A stretch of 64,000 nucleotides of DNA, from the NCBI GenBank assembly GCA_022036555.1, contig CM039135.1, forward strand, positions 39,086,625-39,150,624, written 5' to 3'. Positions 21,058-33,320 of the stretch are shown piece after piece. The notes beneath the pieces were generated by a model. That model had not been told where the DNA came from. It saw nothing but the letters and a program-made list of their open reading frames with translations, and did not search any database. How positions within the stretch are numbered: the first letter of the stretch is position 1; the number at the start of each line of letters is the position of its first letter. A program made the translations under genes and the position numbers. Origin of the DNA: Microstegium vimineum (Eukaryota > Streptophyta > Magnoliopsida > Poales > Poaceae).

Positions 21058-24000
21058 ATGGCCAAGTACAGCCTGCACGGCCCCGATGCCTGGCTCCCGT
21101 CTTCGGCGACCGCCGCACGCCTGGGGGATCTGGTGGAGAGCGGCCTCCTCCGGCCTATCACCTCCGTCGACCGGCCAGAGTGGGTGGTACCGCCCCACCG
21201 CAGGAGCACGCCGAGCCCAATCCGCCGGAGGGCTACGTGGTGAGCTTCGAGGTCTTCCACTGGGCGGGGCTAGGCGCCCCCCCAACCGTCTTCTGCGTGG
21301 GATCCTTCACCACTACGGCGTGGAGCTTCAGCACCTCACCCCCAACGGTATCTGTCATGTGGCGGTTTTCACCGCCGTGTGTGAAGGGTACCTAGGGATC
21401 GAGCCGCACTGGGAGTTGTGGCTCCACCTATTCGAGGCGAGCCTATTCCACGCGTCGGCCGGCCTCGGCAACCGCAAGATGGTCAGGACCGGGTGCTGCA
21501 GCATCGCCCTCAAGCGGGCAGACAGCTGGAACCCGGCAAAGCTCTCGTCGAGCCACTCCAGATGGCATTCCGGGTGGTTCTCTATGAGGAACGACGACGA
21601 CTTGCTCCTCGCCTACACCGGGAGGACGATGGACTCGAAGCCCGACCACTGGAGGTACGGCGTCGAGAGGAAGAAGCAGTCGCGCCTCACCCACCTGCTT
21701 GGCGCGATCGGTCGTCTGAAGATGGCAGGACTCACAGTGACGATCGTCGCGTCGGCTTTCCATCAGCGGCGGGTCGTGCCACTATTGGCTCGACCTCTAC
21801 GCCTCGACGAGATGTGCACGGGGGTCGACCTCACGGGGTGTCTCCTCATGGGGGACGAGCTACCCCCCGAGAGGGTGGCCCGCCGCGTACGTGCCTCCTT
21901 CGTGGGCGTGTTCGAGGTCAAGAGCGTCGCCAGCGTCCCCATGATACCGGACCAGGGATACGTCCAGCTGGTATGACTCCCTTTCTCTGTTAGTGTTCTT
22001 GTGTTTGCCTTGTTCACCTTCTTTGCTTGCATCCTAACTGCCTTGTGTTCCTCAGGAGGACGTTGTCTTCCGAAAGTCGCCGCCGCCGGTGAAGGAGGAG
22101 CAGGGTGACTCCCAGGCGAGGCACCTCCAAGCGGAGCAGGACAAGAAGGCTAAGGACAAGGCAAAGAAGGACAAGGGCAAGAGGGCCCTAGAGAAGCAGG
22201 AGCGGGAGCAACGTCGGGCCCGGCAGAGGCGGCCCGGCCTTTCCGAGGAGGAGTTGCCCTCGGAGGAGGATGAGGAAGAGGAGGAACAAACCGCGTCCGA
22301 ACAGCAGAGGGCGGCCGTTGGGACTGGAGGAGGAGAGGGGTCGATGTCGAGGTCGGCCCCTACTAGCGAGGTCGAGCCGTGGGGGGAACGCCTCGTGGCT
22401 CCTCAAGGCGAAGTGCCGCGGCAGACGCGTGGGCGATCGTCACGGTCCCCGTCGGGGGGTCGATCGGGCACGCCTCCAGCACCTACCCGGTCGAGCGCAC
22501 GGGTGCCGGGCCCGTCGGCGCAGGAGGAAGCTAGCAGGGGGGCGACGGGATCGTCGTCAGCCCCTGCCCAGGAGACAGCGCCGAGGGCGACCTCGACCCC
22601 CGCCGCGGACCACGGGAGGAGTGGCTCCCGGCGCGTTCCGTTCAAGCCCCCGAGCGATTCGAAGTCCGTTGGCCGGAACCCCATGACCCCGAAGGGGTAA
22701 GTTGTTTTTCTGCCGATCGAGTGGCTCGAGTGGGTCAAGTGTTTTTTTGTTGGTTATGACCCGTGCTTACCGTTGCGCATGGGTCTCTTTTTCAGGTCGA
22801 CGCGCTCGACCGAGGACGCGTCCCTTGCCCCAGCCAAGAGGCTGAGGATGGAGGCCGCGGTCGAGGCGATCATAGAGGCCGGTCCTGCTGCCCCGTCCCA
22901 TCCGACCCCCACCCCTGAGGCGGCCAGGGCCCGGGAGGCGATGGGGCGAGGGGCGGCGCGGGCCGCCGCGGAGCTGGCCCAAGCGGGGCAAGAGACGGGT
23001 CCAGCCGCCGCGCCGACGAGGTCCGCCGAAGTGGCGGGTGAAGCCGTGCCCGCCCACCTGTCGGAGGGAGGCACACCCAGGGTCTCGGAAGGCGCGGGGC
23101 CCGCGTCGACGGCGGTCGTGACCGAGGGGGTCGAGCCCCAAGCCGCTGCGGAAGTGGAGGTGGTGGACATGGCCTCCGTGGACGAGGAGGAGACCCTGGC
23201 ATCGTGGGAGGCGCGCCAGCAACGTGAGCACGGGGGTACTGCTGTTGCCGCCCCGGAGGTGACGTCGCCGGTGGAGGAGCCCACCGCTGAGGAGGTGGCC
23301 AAGATGGTGGCCGAGCTGGTGGGCCCGAGGGAGATGGCCGTTGTGGCAGGCCCTCGGTCGGAACCGGAGGGGGCCGCCAGCTCGGTTCACGGGCGCGATG
23401 CGCCGGGCGCGACGACGTATGGGGCGGTTGCTCAGCCTCGTCTCTAGGTCGGGCAATCGTCATCTCGAGGTAATCCGTCCTCTAACTTGGTCGTCCCGCG
23501 GTGAGCTTGCGGCATTAGGTACTAATCGTTTGTCTTCTTCACCGCGCAGGGTTGTTCTCCCGGCCGGGGCTTCTCCTGCCCAAGGGCGATGGCTCGGAGG
23601 GACCGGCGGCATCCTCGCAGGGTGGCCCCGAGGTTGGGAGAGCCCAGCTCGAGGGGGCTCCTCCCTCCCTACTCTGATAGAGAGGGTGGCGCACCACGGG
23701 GGTGGCCCCGAGATGCGCCAGGGCATCATGCAGGAGGTCCAAGAGAGGATCGACCGCCGCAGCGGGTTCTGGGGACAGGAGCCCCTCGAGCTGGCCGACC
23801 CCCGAGACCCCGGGCGCACCCTCCTCAAGCTCGACGACCAGGCCGAGCTCGGGATGTGGGAGCACCTGGAGGAGTTCCGGGCGTGGCTCGAGCACGCGGT
23901 GCGCCTGGCCGCGGAGGTCTCTTCCGTAGACCTGCACCGGGGGATGGAGGTGAGCTTCGCTCTTTCTTTGATTTTGCTCGGGTTACCTGATTGCTCTTTT

Positions 24001-25186
24001 CTGATGACCTTCCTTTTCATGCCTGTCAGACGTTGAGGGCGAGGTCGTATGACAAGTCCCAATTTATCCTCCGGACGCAGGAGCAGCTCCCCGCCCTCCG
24101 CACTTCGCTGGAGAAGGCGGAGGCCGAGGCCGCCCAGGCAAGAGCCGAGGCGGCAACCGCGCGAGAGGAGGCCAAGGCCGAGGTCGCCCACGCGAGGGCC
24201 GGGGTGGTGGCCGTGCAGGAAGCAGCCCGGGCCGCCCAGGAGATGATGCAGTCGAGGGTCAATACGACCCTCAAGGCGGTCATCGATGTCGGGCAGCTGC
24301 GGGATGCTGCCCAGGAGGCCCAGCGTAAGGCGGAGGAGGAGGCCGCCCGGCTAAAGGAGGAGCTGGCCCGGGCAGCGGAGAACATCCGGGGGCTCCAGGG
24401 GGACATCGACGGCGTCTCCCGCGAACGCGACGCGCTGGTCGTTGCGGAGGAGAAGGCTCGGACCCGGATGGCCTCTCTGGGGGTGGTGGCGGCTAACCAG
24501 AAGAGAGCCCTTGATGATGCTGGCAAGGTCATCGAGGGCCTCCAGGCTAAAGTCGGCGACCAGGTCGCAGAGCTTATTGACGTCCACCGCCGACTCGAGG
24601 GGGCCGAGCAGGGCTACGCCACCCTGGAGGCGCATGCCGAAGGTAAGTTTTTTGAAATTGTTGCTGAGTCTGCCCGGTCTCGACCCTTTTCCTGCTATTT
24701 TGGTTTTGACCGAGTTATGTGCTTGTTTTGGCAGAGCTCGCAGCGGAAAAGGCCTGAGCCCACGAGGACCTGACCAGCCTTCAGGGCCTCCTTGGGGCGG
24801 AGGCGGGCCTTAACGAGAGGCTCGAGGGCGCCATCTCCTCCTTCTACGACGACCTCGGGGTCGAGCCGGAGCCGGCGGTCGAGGGCGACGCTCGAGGAGA
24901 CTCCCTGCTGCGCCGCTTCTACTCCATGACGCAGGAGGTGACGGAGCAAGTCCGTGCTGCCCTGCACGTGGGCGTGAAGCGGGCGCTCGCGGTTGTCCGC
25001 TCGGGCTACATCTACGACCTCAGCGTCGTCGCCAGCGGGTTCGTCACCGACCCGAGGCTGACTGACGAAGAGAACGAGGCGAGGTGCCATGAGCTGATCG
25101 AGGTCGCGGAGGTGCCCGGAGGTGAGCTGGCGAAGCTCTTCGAGCCTGAAGTGCTCCCTTCGGCGGACGGAGATGGTGTCGAGTAG
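21058..25186 (+). pseudogene. Antisense ORF of Tat element, putative gypsy-type transposon protein
   Basis: This is a six-exon gene on the strand opposite to pol: 21058-21970, 22056-22696, 22796-23469, 23550-23949, 24030-24642 and 24735-25186, each junction with GT and AG. The N-terminal exon carries the grass domain known as putative gypsy type transposon (Transposase_28), with EPNPPEGYVVSFEVFHW and CEGYLGIEPHWELWLHLF. Exon 2 is a charged Lys/Glu-rich linker. Exons 5-6 encode a long Ala/Glu/Arg coiled coil (EKAEAEAAQARAEAA and on). The biochemical role of the family is unknown. It is broken: frameshifts near 21195, 21275 and 23660, and in-frame stops at 23445 and 24755. The overlapping minus-strand frames here are shadows of high GC content. 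Confidence 0.75.
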
Positions 25187-25743
25187 CCCTAGGCCTGCGA
25201 GCCAAATCTGGACAAGAAGGTCCATGTAATAGTTAGGCTTTTGTAATGATACAATGCCAAGCCCCCGAGGGCTTCTTATATCTAATGCATTTTGTTCGAG
25301 ATGCGTCTTGTTATTTTTATTTCTCGAGCTGTCTCTGCTTTTCTTTGCCTGAGTCGTCGCTTGTGGACTAAGTGTTCAACGCACGCTCGTATCCCTGGAA
25401 GGGGGGAGCGAGTAGGGATACCGTAGCCCTGAGGCGTAAGAGAGTCCCCGGCTCGATGGCCCGCGACCCTTAGGGAGTTCGAGGCGTCTTTACTTAGTCA
25501 TGAAGCGTACTCAGGGCAAAGATCGAGAGGGAAAGCCAAGTTTCGCAAAAACGTTCGGGTTTTTAGGGGACTTAGGAGGGGGGTCCCCCCCTGTCAGCCC
25601 CCGAGGGAGGCTTGACTTTGCCGGGGCAGACTCGAGGCTACCTTAGAGTTATGAACGAATGTAGAATGTATTTCGAGGACATTTTATTCATCCATGATGC
25701 GATAAGTGTACATAATGCGGGAAATGTAAAAGGAGTCGAGGCC
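25187..25743. other. Convergent spacer between antisense ORF and pol end
   Basis: About 560 bp without coding sequence. It follows the aORF stop and contains a plus-strand tail with TAATGATACAATGCC. It separates two convergent retroelement genes. Confidence 0.6.
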
Positions 25744-26395
25744 TTAGGGATAGAAACGACGTAGTTGTTCGATGTTCCACGCGTTGGTGAGGGTCTCGCC
25801 CTTTTCGTTCTTCAGTTTGTAAGTGTTGGGCTTCAGCACCTCTGCACGATGAAGGGTCCCTCCCAAGGTGGCGTCAGCTTGTGACGTCCCTTGTTGCTTT
25901 GTCGGCGGCGCAGAACAAGGTCGCCGACATCGAGGTCCCTTTTGCGTACGTTTTTGTCATGGTAGCGCCGCAGCATCTGCTGGTACTTTGCCGACTTGAA
26001 GAGGGCCACATCTCGGGCTTCCTCGAGCTGGTCGAGGGAGTCCTCTCGGGCTACTGTGTTGGCTTGCTCGCTGTAGGCCTTTAGTCAAGGGGACCCGTAC
26101 TCGAGGTCGGTGGGGAGGATGGCCTCGGACCCATAAACCAAGAAGAACGAGGAGAACCCCGTGGCTCGACTTGGTGTCGTTCGGAGACTCCATAGGACAG
26201 CGGGCAGCTCATCGACCCATCTCCTGCCATGTCTGTTCAGCCGATCGAAGATCCTTGGCTTGAGGCCCTGCAAAACCATACCGTTGGCGCGCTCAACCTG
26301 GCCGTTGTTTTGAGGATGGGCGACTGCAGACCAATTCACCCTGATGTGGTGGTGGTCACAGAAGTCTAGGAACTTTTGGCCGGTGAACTAGGTGT
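25744..26395 (-). pseudogene. C-terminal end of gypsy integrase
   Basis: The minus-strand translation contains the end of the integrase core with the catalytic Glu context (AHPQNNGQVERANGM), then ELPAVLWSLRTTPSRATGFSSF and the conserved LVYGSEAILPTDLEY. A stop and a frameshift near 26085 follow. In another register come the C-terminal region (YHDKNVRKRDLDVGDLVLRR) and the ending EQLRRFYP before a stop at 25744. A further stop replaces Gln just before FTG near 26385. Integrase would insert element cDNA into the chromosome. Everything upstream (rest of integrase, RT, gag) is missing. Confidence 0.85.
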
Positions 26396-29300
26396 CGTTC
26401 GCCGATCATGGAAAACTTGGACAGGGGTTTACATCAGCCGATTATTTGCTAGAAATAGACATCGGCAATGGTAGTAAGCCTAGGCCAACTTTTCTTAGTG
26501 CTAAGTTAGATTCCCAATGTAAGCAACAGTTGAGTGATTTGTTAAAGGAATATAAAGATTGTTTTGCTTGGGATTATACAGAGATGCCTGGTTTGGACCG
26601 ATCGATAGTTGAACATCGGTTGCCTATTAAGTTAGGTTTTCAACCACATCGGCAACCAGCGCGTCGGTGTAACCCTACTGTACTACCCGATATTAAAACT
26701 GAGATTACGAAGTTAATCAAAGCTGGATTTATTCGGCAATGCCGATATGCTGAATGGATTTCTAATGTGGTTCCTGTATATAAGAAGAACGGAAAAAACT
26801 TCGTGTTTGTATTGATTTCAGGAATCTCAATAAAGCTACGCCGATGGACGGCTATCCAATGCTCGTTGCCGATCTACTAGTTGATGCTTCTGCTGGACAT
26901 AAAATTATCAGTTTTATGGATGGTAATGCTGGATATAATCAAATATTCATGGCTGAAGAAGATATATCCAAAACTGCTTTTAGGTGTCCAGGTCACGTCG
27001 GTTTGTTTGAATGGATCGTAATGACTTTTGGATTGAAGAACGCCTGTGCTACTTATCAAAGAGCGATGAATTTTTTTTTTCATAAGTACATCGGTACTTT
27101 GGTTGAAATCTATATAGACGATGTGGTGGTTAAGTCCGGAGACTTTGAAAGGCATCTTGCCGATCTGCGGAAGATTCTAGAGTGCACAAGGGAGCATGGG
27201 CTAAAGATGAATCCAAATAAGTGTGCGTTTGGCGTATCAGCGGGTCAATTCTTAGGGTTCATGGTGCATCAAAGGGGCATATAGATTGGCAAAAAATCTA
27301 TTGATGCAATTAACAAAGTGGTTGCTCCTACGAACAAGACTGAGTTGTAATCTTTGATCGGCAAGATTAATTTTATTAGGAGATTTATATCTAATCTGTC
27401 TGGGAAGATTAAGTCTTTTCGCCCATTACTGAAGGTAAAGGCCGGTCAAGAATTTATGTGGGGAGAAGAGCAGCAATCGGCTTTGGAAGAAATTAAGAGG
27501 TATCTGGTGAATCCTCCGGTTTTGATTCCACCTCGACATGGGAAACCCTTAGATTGTATTTGTCTGCCGATGATAGTGTTATCGGGTCAATCCTAGTTCA
27601 AGAATGTGAAGGGAAAGAACGTGTGATTTATTATTTGAGTAGAAGGCTGGTGGATGCTGAAACCAGGTATTCGGCCGTTGAGAAATTATGTTTATGTCTA
27701 TACTTTTCTTGTACTAAGTTAAGGCATTATTTGCTATCGGCCGAGTGTACTGTCATATGCAAGGATGATGTGGTCAAGTATATGTTGTCAATGCCAATAT
27801 TGAGCGGAAGAATCGGCAAGTGGATTTTGGCGATGTCTGAGTTTGATCTAAGGTATGAATCAACTAAGGCAGATAAAGGGCAAGTAATGGCCGATTTTGT
27901 TACTCAGCATTGCGGTACGCTAAATTCAGTAGAGATTGCTCCTTGGACTTTGTTCTTTGATGGTTCCACATGTAAGGAGGGAGCAGGCATCGACGTTATC
28001 TTAGTTTCACCCAGAGGGAAAAAGTGTGAAATCTCGTTGCCGATTGTTGCTACTTCAACGAATAATCAGGCTGAGTACCAGGCATTACTGAAGGGGTTGG
28101 AGTTGCTCAGGGAAGTGCGTGCCGATGCCGTAGAAATCTTTGGCAATTCTATGTTAGTAATTAATTAATTGGTTGGAACAAATGAGTACCGAAGTGATAT
28201 TTTGATTACATATCATGGAAAGTGCTTGCAGTTATTAAAGAAATTCAAAGAATATCGTCTTGAATACATTCCTAGGTTGCATAGTGAAGAAGCCAATCGA
28301 TTGGCGCAACATGCTTCGGGATATCAGCTGATTCAAGAGGTAATGACATCGGTAGTGGTTGCCGATGACTGGAGAAAAGAGATTGTCGATTACTTAAGAG
28401 ATCCGTCTAGAAAAGTTGAAAGACGGTTGAGGTTTCAGGCTACAAAGTATGTGCTCCTTGATGACGAGTTGTATTATCGTACAATTAATGAAGTTTTACT
28501 CAGATGCCTTAATGGAGAGGAATCGAAGAGGTTGATGAGTGAAATTCATGAAGGGGTATGTGGAGCGCACCAATCGGCGTTTAAAATGAAGTGGATGATT
28601 AGGCGAAATGGGTATTATTGGCCGACAATTCTTGAGGATTGTTTTGAGTACTTCAAAGGGTGTCAAGATTGTTAGAAGTTCGGTAATGTTCAGAGGGCAC
28701 CTGCGTCGGCAATGAATCCTATAATCAAGCCTTGGCCGTTTAGATGTTGGGCCATTGATCTCATCGGCCAAATTTACCCACCATCGAGTAAAGGATATAA
28801 ATTCATACTTGTTGTTACCGATTATTTCACGAAGTGGGTTGAAGCTATCCCGTTGAAAAAGGTGACATCGGCAAACATGATAGATTTTGTGAAAGAGCAT
28901 ATTGTTTACCGATTTGGTATCCCTCAAACTATTACGACCGATCAAGGAACTATGTTCATGTCAGGAGAGTTTGATGAATTTGCTGCCAGTATGGGGTCCT
29001 TATTATGCTCAAGCTAATGGTCAAGCTGAAGCAACCAATAAGGGGGTAACCAAGCTTATCAAGCGCAAGATTGAAGAAAACCCTAGGAGATGGCATACGA
29101 TACTGAATGAAGCTTTGTGGGCATATCGGATGGCATGTCATGGTGCTACTAAGGTTTCTCCATATCAGTTAGTCTACGGACATGATGTTGTCCTACCTTG
29201 GGAAATTAAAACTGGTTCTAGACGATTGTTTTCCCAAGACTAGTTAACGGTCGATGAGTATGATATCCTTATGAAGGACGAGTTAGAAGACTTAGTGGGT

Positions 29301-29606
29301 CATCGGCTAAGAGCTCTAATCAGTATCGAAGAAAATAAGAAAAGGGTTGCCAGATGGTATAACAAGAAGGTAAAGGTGAACGAGTTTACCGATGGTGATT
29401 TGGTGTGGAAACTGATTTTACCGATTGGAACCAAAAGTTCGAAGTTTGGGAAGTGGTCTCCTAATTGGGAAGGTCCTTTTCGGATAAATCAATATGTTCC
29501 TGGCAACGCTTATATTTTGGAAACTCTCCAGGGAGTTGCATTTTCCAGAGCGATCAATGGTAAATATTTGAAAAAATATTATCCTAATATCTGGATAGAT
29601 GCATGA
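26396..29606 (+). pseudogene. Gypsy pol: reverse transcriptase, RNase H, integrase
   Basis: Domains in order. The RT upstream region has KEYKDCFAWDYTEMPGL. The RT palm has ISFMDGNAGYNQI and the active-site YIDDVVV at about 27115. The first RNase H has DDSVIGSILVQE and VIYYLSRRLVDAETRY. A second, archaeal-type RNase H starts at FFDGSTCKEGAG (about 27950). The integrase has an HHCC finger (HEGVCGAHQ ... CQDC) and a catalytic core with AIDLIGQI, TTDQGTMF and the Glu in NGQAEATNK. The end has DGDLVWKLILP. Breaks: frameshifts near 26810, 27570 and 29000, and in-frame stops at about 27282, 27347, 28166, 28672 and 29240. It cannot make an intact polyprotein. It converges with the antisense gene, 110 bp apart. 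Confidence 0.9.
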
Positions 29607-29715
29607 AGTAACACAGATGTAAGTACCGATGATAAAGTCGTTATGCGAAACATCGGCAAATGAAACATCATATTACAAGGACAGTCGTCAAGATCATAGT
29701 TATCGGTAGAACAGA

Positions 29716-32700
29716 TTACAACAAGGATTGGATGGATGAAATCGCACGAAGACCAACTTGGTCAGCTTCCTCTATTTCCCTGGCATCGTCATCGGTAGTA
29801 CCCTCAACTGTCTTGATTTTTCTCCTCAGCAGAAGAGCTTCACGAGCGTTGTCATCCCTTTCTTGTTGCAAAGCTTTGGTCATGGCAGGGACTTGGGCCT
29901 TCTTCTGGGTGATTGAATTTAAAGCTTCATCTACCTTCTTCAACTCGGCCAACAGTTCTTCTTTCTGTGCCAATAGACGAACAATCTCTTGTTCAAGCTC
30001 GGTACTAGAAGCTTCTAGACGACCGATGTCCTTATGTTTTTTGTTCGCGGTCTGCTTGAACTTGAGTATTTCTTCTTCGAGTTTCACTTGAGCGGTTCTA
30101 TCGGCGATGCGGCGTGAAGCCTTTTGGTATTAAAGTTGTCGGCTCTGAAGATATGCTACATGGAAGAGCGTCTCTTCGATATCGGCAGGAAGTTGACCTT
30201 GAATCTCTTTGAAGGCTATCCTTACTGCGTTGGAATCTTGGACCAATTGAGATGTATTCTGCTGCAGTAAGAGTAGCATTTCTTCAAGTTTGGACTTCAT
30301 TTCTGTCGATGTAATGTCTGGGGCTGGAGCAGAACTTTCTTCTTCATCGGCATCATCTGGAATGTTGACAGCAGAGGAGAATAGGCTGTTTGGGGAGTCT
30401 TGGGCCTGAAAAGATAGGAATTGAAATTTGTCAGCTAGAAGCTTATATATCGCAGAATTATGATGAATGTTCCCAATTTACCTGCTTTAGAGCGATTTCT
30501 CGCCTTTGGCTTGACGTAGCTGGCGCAACCGTATCTTGAGGATCGACAAAAGTTGCCGATGAATTTTCCTCGGCAGGAGGGAGGTTGGTGCTGGTGCTGG
30601 TGTTGAGGCCGATGTTGCTTCCATTGTTGTGGCTAACCCCTGTGGTCACGGAGTCGTTCCTTGGTTGGGAGTTTCGTCCGGTACTGAGGCTGGTGCCGAT
30701 GTTGGCACTGTTTCCATTGTTGAGGCCATCTCTTGCGGCGACGGTGCTGTCCCTTCGTCAGGAATCTCAGTTTGTGGCTGCTCAGGGATAGGTGTCAATA
30801 TTGGCTCTAGTGTTGGTGTATTGGCAAGAGCTTGAGGGGATGCAGCTGGAGCTGATGGATTCTTACGTTTTGGTCGGGGAGTAGCACTTGAAGAGCCTTG
30901 GCGTTTTGACCCTTGCACTTGGGGGGTATCGGCAGGTTGAGCCATAGAGGTTTGTACACTTGGGATGGCTGCCGATGAACTTGTTTGCTGCAGAAGAGAA
31001 TTTGGTGCAAAGTGAGTAAAAATGTCGATTAAACATGTTATAATTGATACAGATAAATGAAGACTTGTTACCGTGAAAGCTTGTGCCAAAACGGCGGCGG
31101 CAGTGGTAGCGTCATTGGTCGGTAATGGGCGAGTTCTGATAGTGACCTTGGGAACTGTCTTGCGATGCATAAGGGCGGACAATGAAGGGGCCTTACTGCC
31201 AATGGTCGATGTAGGGTTCATCGGTCGCAAGTTAAAGTGTTTGCCGCTCTTGCTCTTTTTGGGGATCAAATCATTAACCTATTGATAGAGGGTTAGTTAC
31301 CGATACATTTGAAAAAGTTAACCTATTGATAGAGGGTTAGTATTGGAAATAAGTTTACCGCGTCATCGGGTATGATATGATCAGCATCAATCAAGTGTCT
31401 ATAGTAGTGTGATGATGGAGCAAATAGTTGGTCCTTCCACTCTTGCCACCAAGACTTGTATGATTCAGTAATGAAGGATGTCGGCGCCCAAGAAGATAAG
31501 TCGATATTGGATACATCGGCATGAGGAGAGAGAGTGATGATTTTATTCCAATCCATAGCACTGGAGATGACTTCTCTTGGTTTGATTACATTGACATAGC
31601 TGAGTTTAATCAGTAATTGACCAAATGCTAGTTGTCTTGCCGCCACCGATGGATAATAAAACTCATATGATGGATGAGAATTCTTCTCGGTTCCAACGAT
31701 GTTAACTGGAATGGCCCAGGGGATGAGGGTAGCTTTCATGATTTCTTTGTTTTGTGGTATGTTCCCATCGGTGAGGTTGAAGGAAAGTGGAAATCTGTTA
31801 TCTTCATCGACATAGGGCCACCAGACTCGTTCTGCAGCAAGAATTCCGTAGTAGAACCTCTGAAAGAACATGCCAAGTTGATCCTCATTGGTATCGGTTC
31901 CTGGTAGCACTCTTAAAGCTTCCCCAAAGTTGAGCGGAGAACGGGTTGCCGATTCATCGTCATCAAATACATAATCTTCTGATATGTCTCTTGGGAACTG
32001 CTGGCTGAACGGATCAAATTGAAGACATTTGTGCATATGGGCATTCAGCCACAGGTTGATAAACCACCAAGGACCTCCAAGGTTGCTGATGGGCTCGCCT
32101 AGTAGTAATTTCTTCGATACTTGGTGTAAGAGGCAATAAACTGAGTCAAGGAGGTATCGGCCAAGGGGAACTCCTCTATCGGTCAAGAGCTCTACTGTAT
32201 GAAGATACATGTTGGTGGGTCCGACTGTTCTGCCGCAGAAAACAAACTTCTCCAACCACATGTTAAGAAAGGTGGTGTGTTCCCTCTGGCCTACCGATCC
32301 AGTTTTCTGATACTCTTGGATATATCCAGTCCAGCCGCCGATGTTGCGTGTGCTTACCCGATGTTCGGACTTCCTACGGAAGAGAGTGGCAGGATCGACA
32401 GAGGAGACGTCGAGGCCGGTGAGCATGTGTACATCGACAACTGTGGGGGTGGCTGGTCCATGTCTGAATAGGAATGCGTTCATTGTATCGGACCAAAAGT
32501 AAGAAGCAGCAATCATCATGTTCTCGTTCTTGGCCATATCGGCAATAGACAATCTGACGCATTGGTCAATGTTGCGTTCTGACCAATAGAGCTGTTGTGA
32601 CCTAGCTATTCTGAGATACCAATTCTTCCACCCTTTGGTAAGTTTGGGCCAGGAGCGAAAGGTGTCTGTCCATAACCCTAGATCGAAGTGTTCGGATCTA

Positions 32701-32944
32701 AAAGGGATACAATTGGTTTCTGCGTTGATGAGGTTGGTCGGATCGGTATTCCCCATTGGGCCTAAACAACAGAGATGTTCTTGATCGGTAGGGATTACTA
32801 TCTTGTTGCGCATCTCCTAGATCCAGAAAATAAAGAGAAAAAATGAGAGAAGAGATTGAAAAACAATGCGGAAGGATGAAACTGCAGTATATACAACAGG
32901 GAAAGAAGAAAGATTACCGCGGAAGCAGTAAAGTTGATCGCCAT
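29716..32944 (-). pseudogene. Antisense gene with plant mobile domain and coiled coil, nearly intact
   Basis: A five-exon minus-strand gene: 32944-32918, 32816-31359, 31278-31072, 30987-30482 and 30405-29716, all with GT-AG introns that join in frame. The large exon 2 matches the aminotransferase-like plant mobile domain (PMD): WPKLTKGWKNWYLRIA, ASYFWSDTMNAFLF, then GPATPTVVDVHMLTGLDV, and YLLDSVYCLLHQ. Exon 4 is a Pro/Ser/Thr-rich linker, and exon 5 a coiled coil (SSTELEQEIVRLLAQKEEL). PMD proteins occur both as host genes involved in silencing and in transposons; the biochemical role is not settled. Only two lesions are seen: one 1-base indel near 30646 and one TAA in exon 5 near 30130. It lies between pol and the 3' LTR, convergent with pol, so it is a Tat-style antisense ORF. 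A weak minus-strand TATA (complement of 33292-33300) lies upstream. Confidence 0.75.
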
Positions 32945-33320
32945 TGAAGCAGAGCTCTTGCAAGGGTCGTGCCTCCTGATGAAAAAAGAAGAACCGCCGC
33001 TGGAATAGTATTCTTTGGAAATGATATTGAGGTGAAGGTGAAAATGTGAGCTCAGGGTAAAAGAGAAGGCGGACGGTAATCTTAATAGGCCTAAGAGGGG
33101 CATTTTCGAGTTTTCTTTTTACTGAGTAGGGATGAGGAAAGATATTGCGATGAATTTGCGCGGTGATCGAGGAGTTCGTGCTACAGTTGCGGGAGTTGTT
33201 GGTAACTTGCAGTTTTTGCGCGCGGGAATTGATGAAGTCGTGCAGGTTTGGAGGGAAAAGATTACAATAGAGCAAATTTCGGTTTATAAGATATTTTATA
33301 CTCCGAAATTGGGGGGCATG

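Larger units (their letters stand above)
17832..26395 (-). mobile_element. 5'-truncated Tat-type gypsy retrotransposon with antisense ORF
   Basis: Read on the minus strand the order is: end of integrase (26395-25744), an ORF in the opposite sense (aORF, 25186-21058), a GC-rich repeat spacer (20690-19063) and a 3' LTR (19062-17832). An antisense ORF between pol and the 3' LTR is a known feature of Tat-lineage elements of grasses (Grande, RIRE2 type). The gag, protease, reverse transcriptase, RNase H and 5' LTR are absent. The sequence stops inside integrase at about 26395, where a plus-strand gypsy element begins. Confidence 0.8.

Noticed and set aside
22188..24532. Minus-strand frames of 110-243 codons
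   Set aside because: Shadows of the GC-rich exons of the plus-strand antisense ORF, whose splice sites, Transposase_28 match and coiled coil are consistent.
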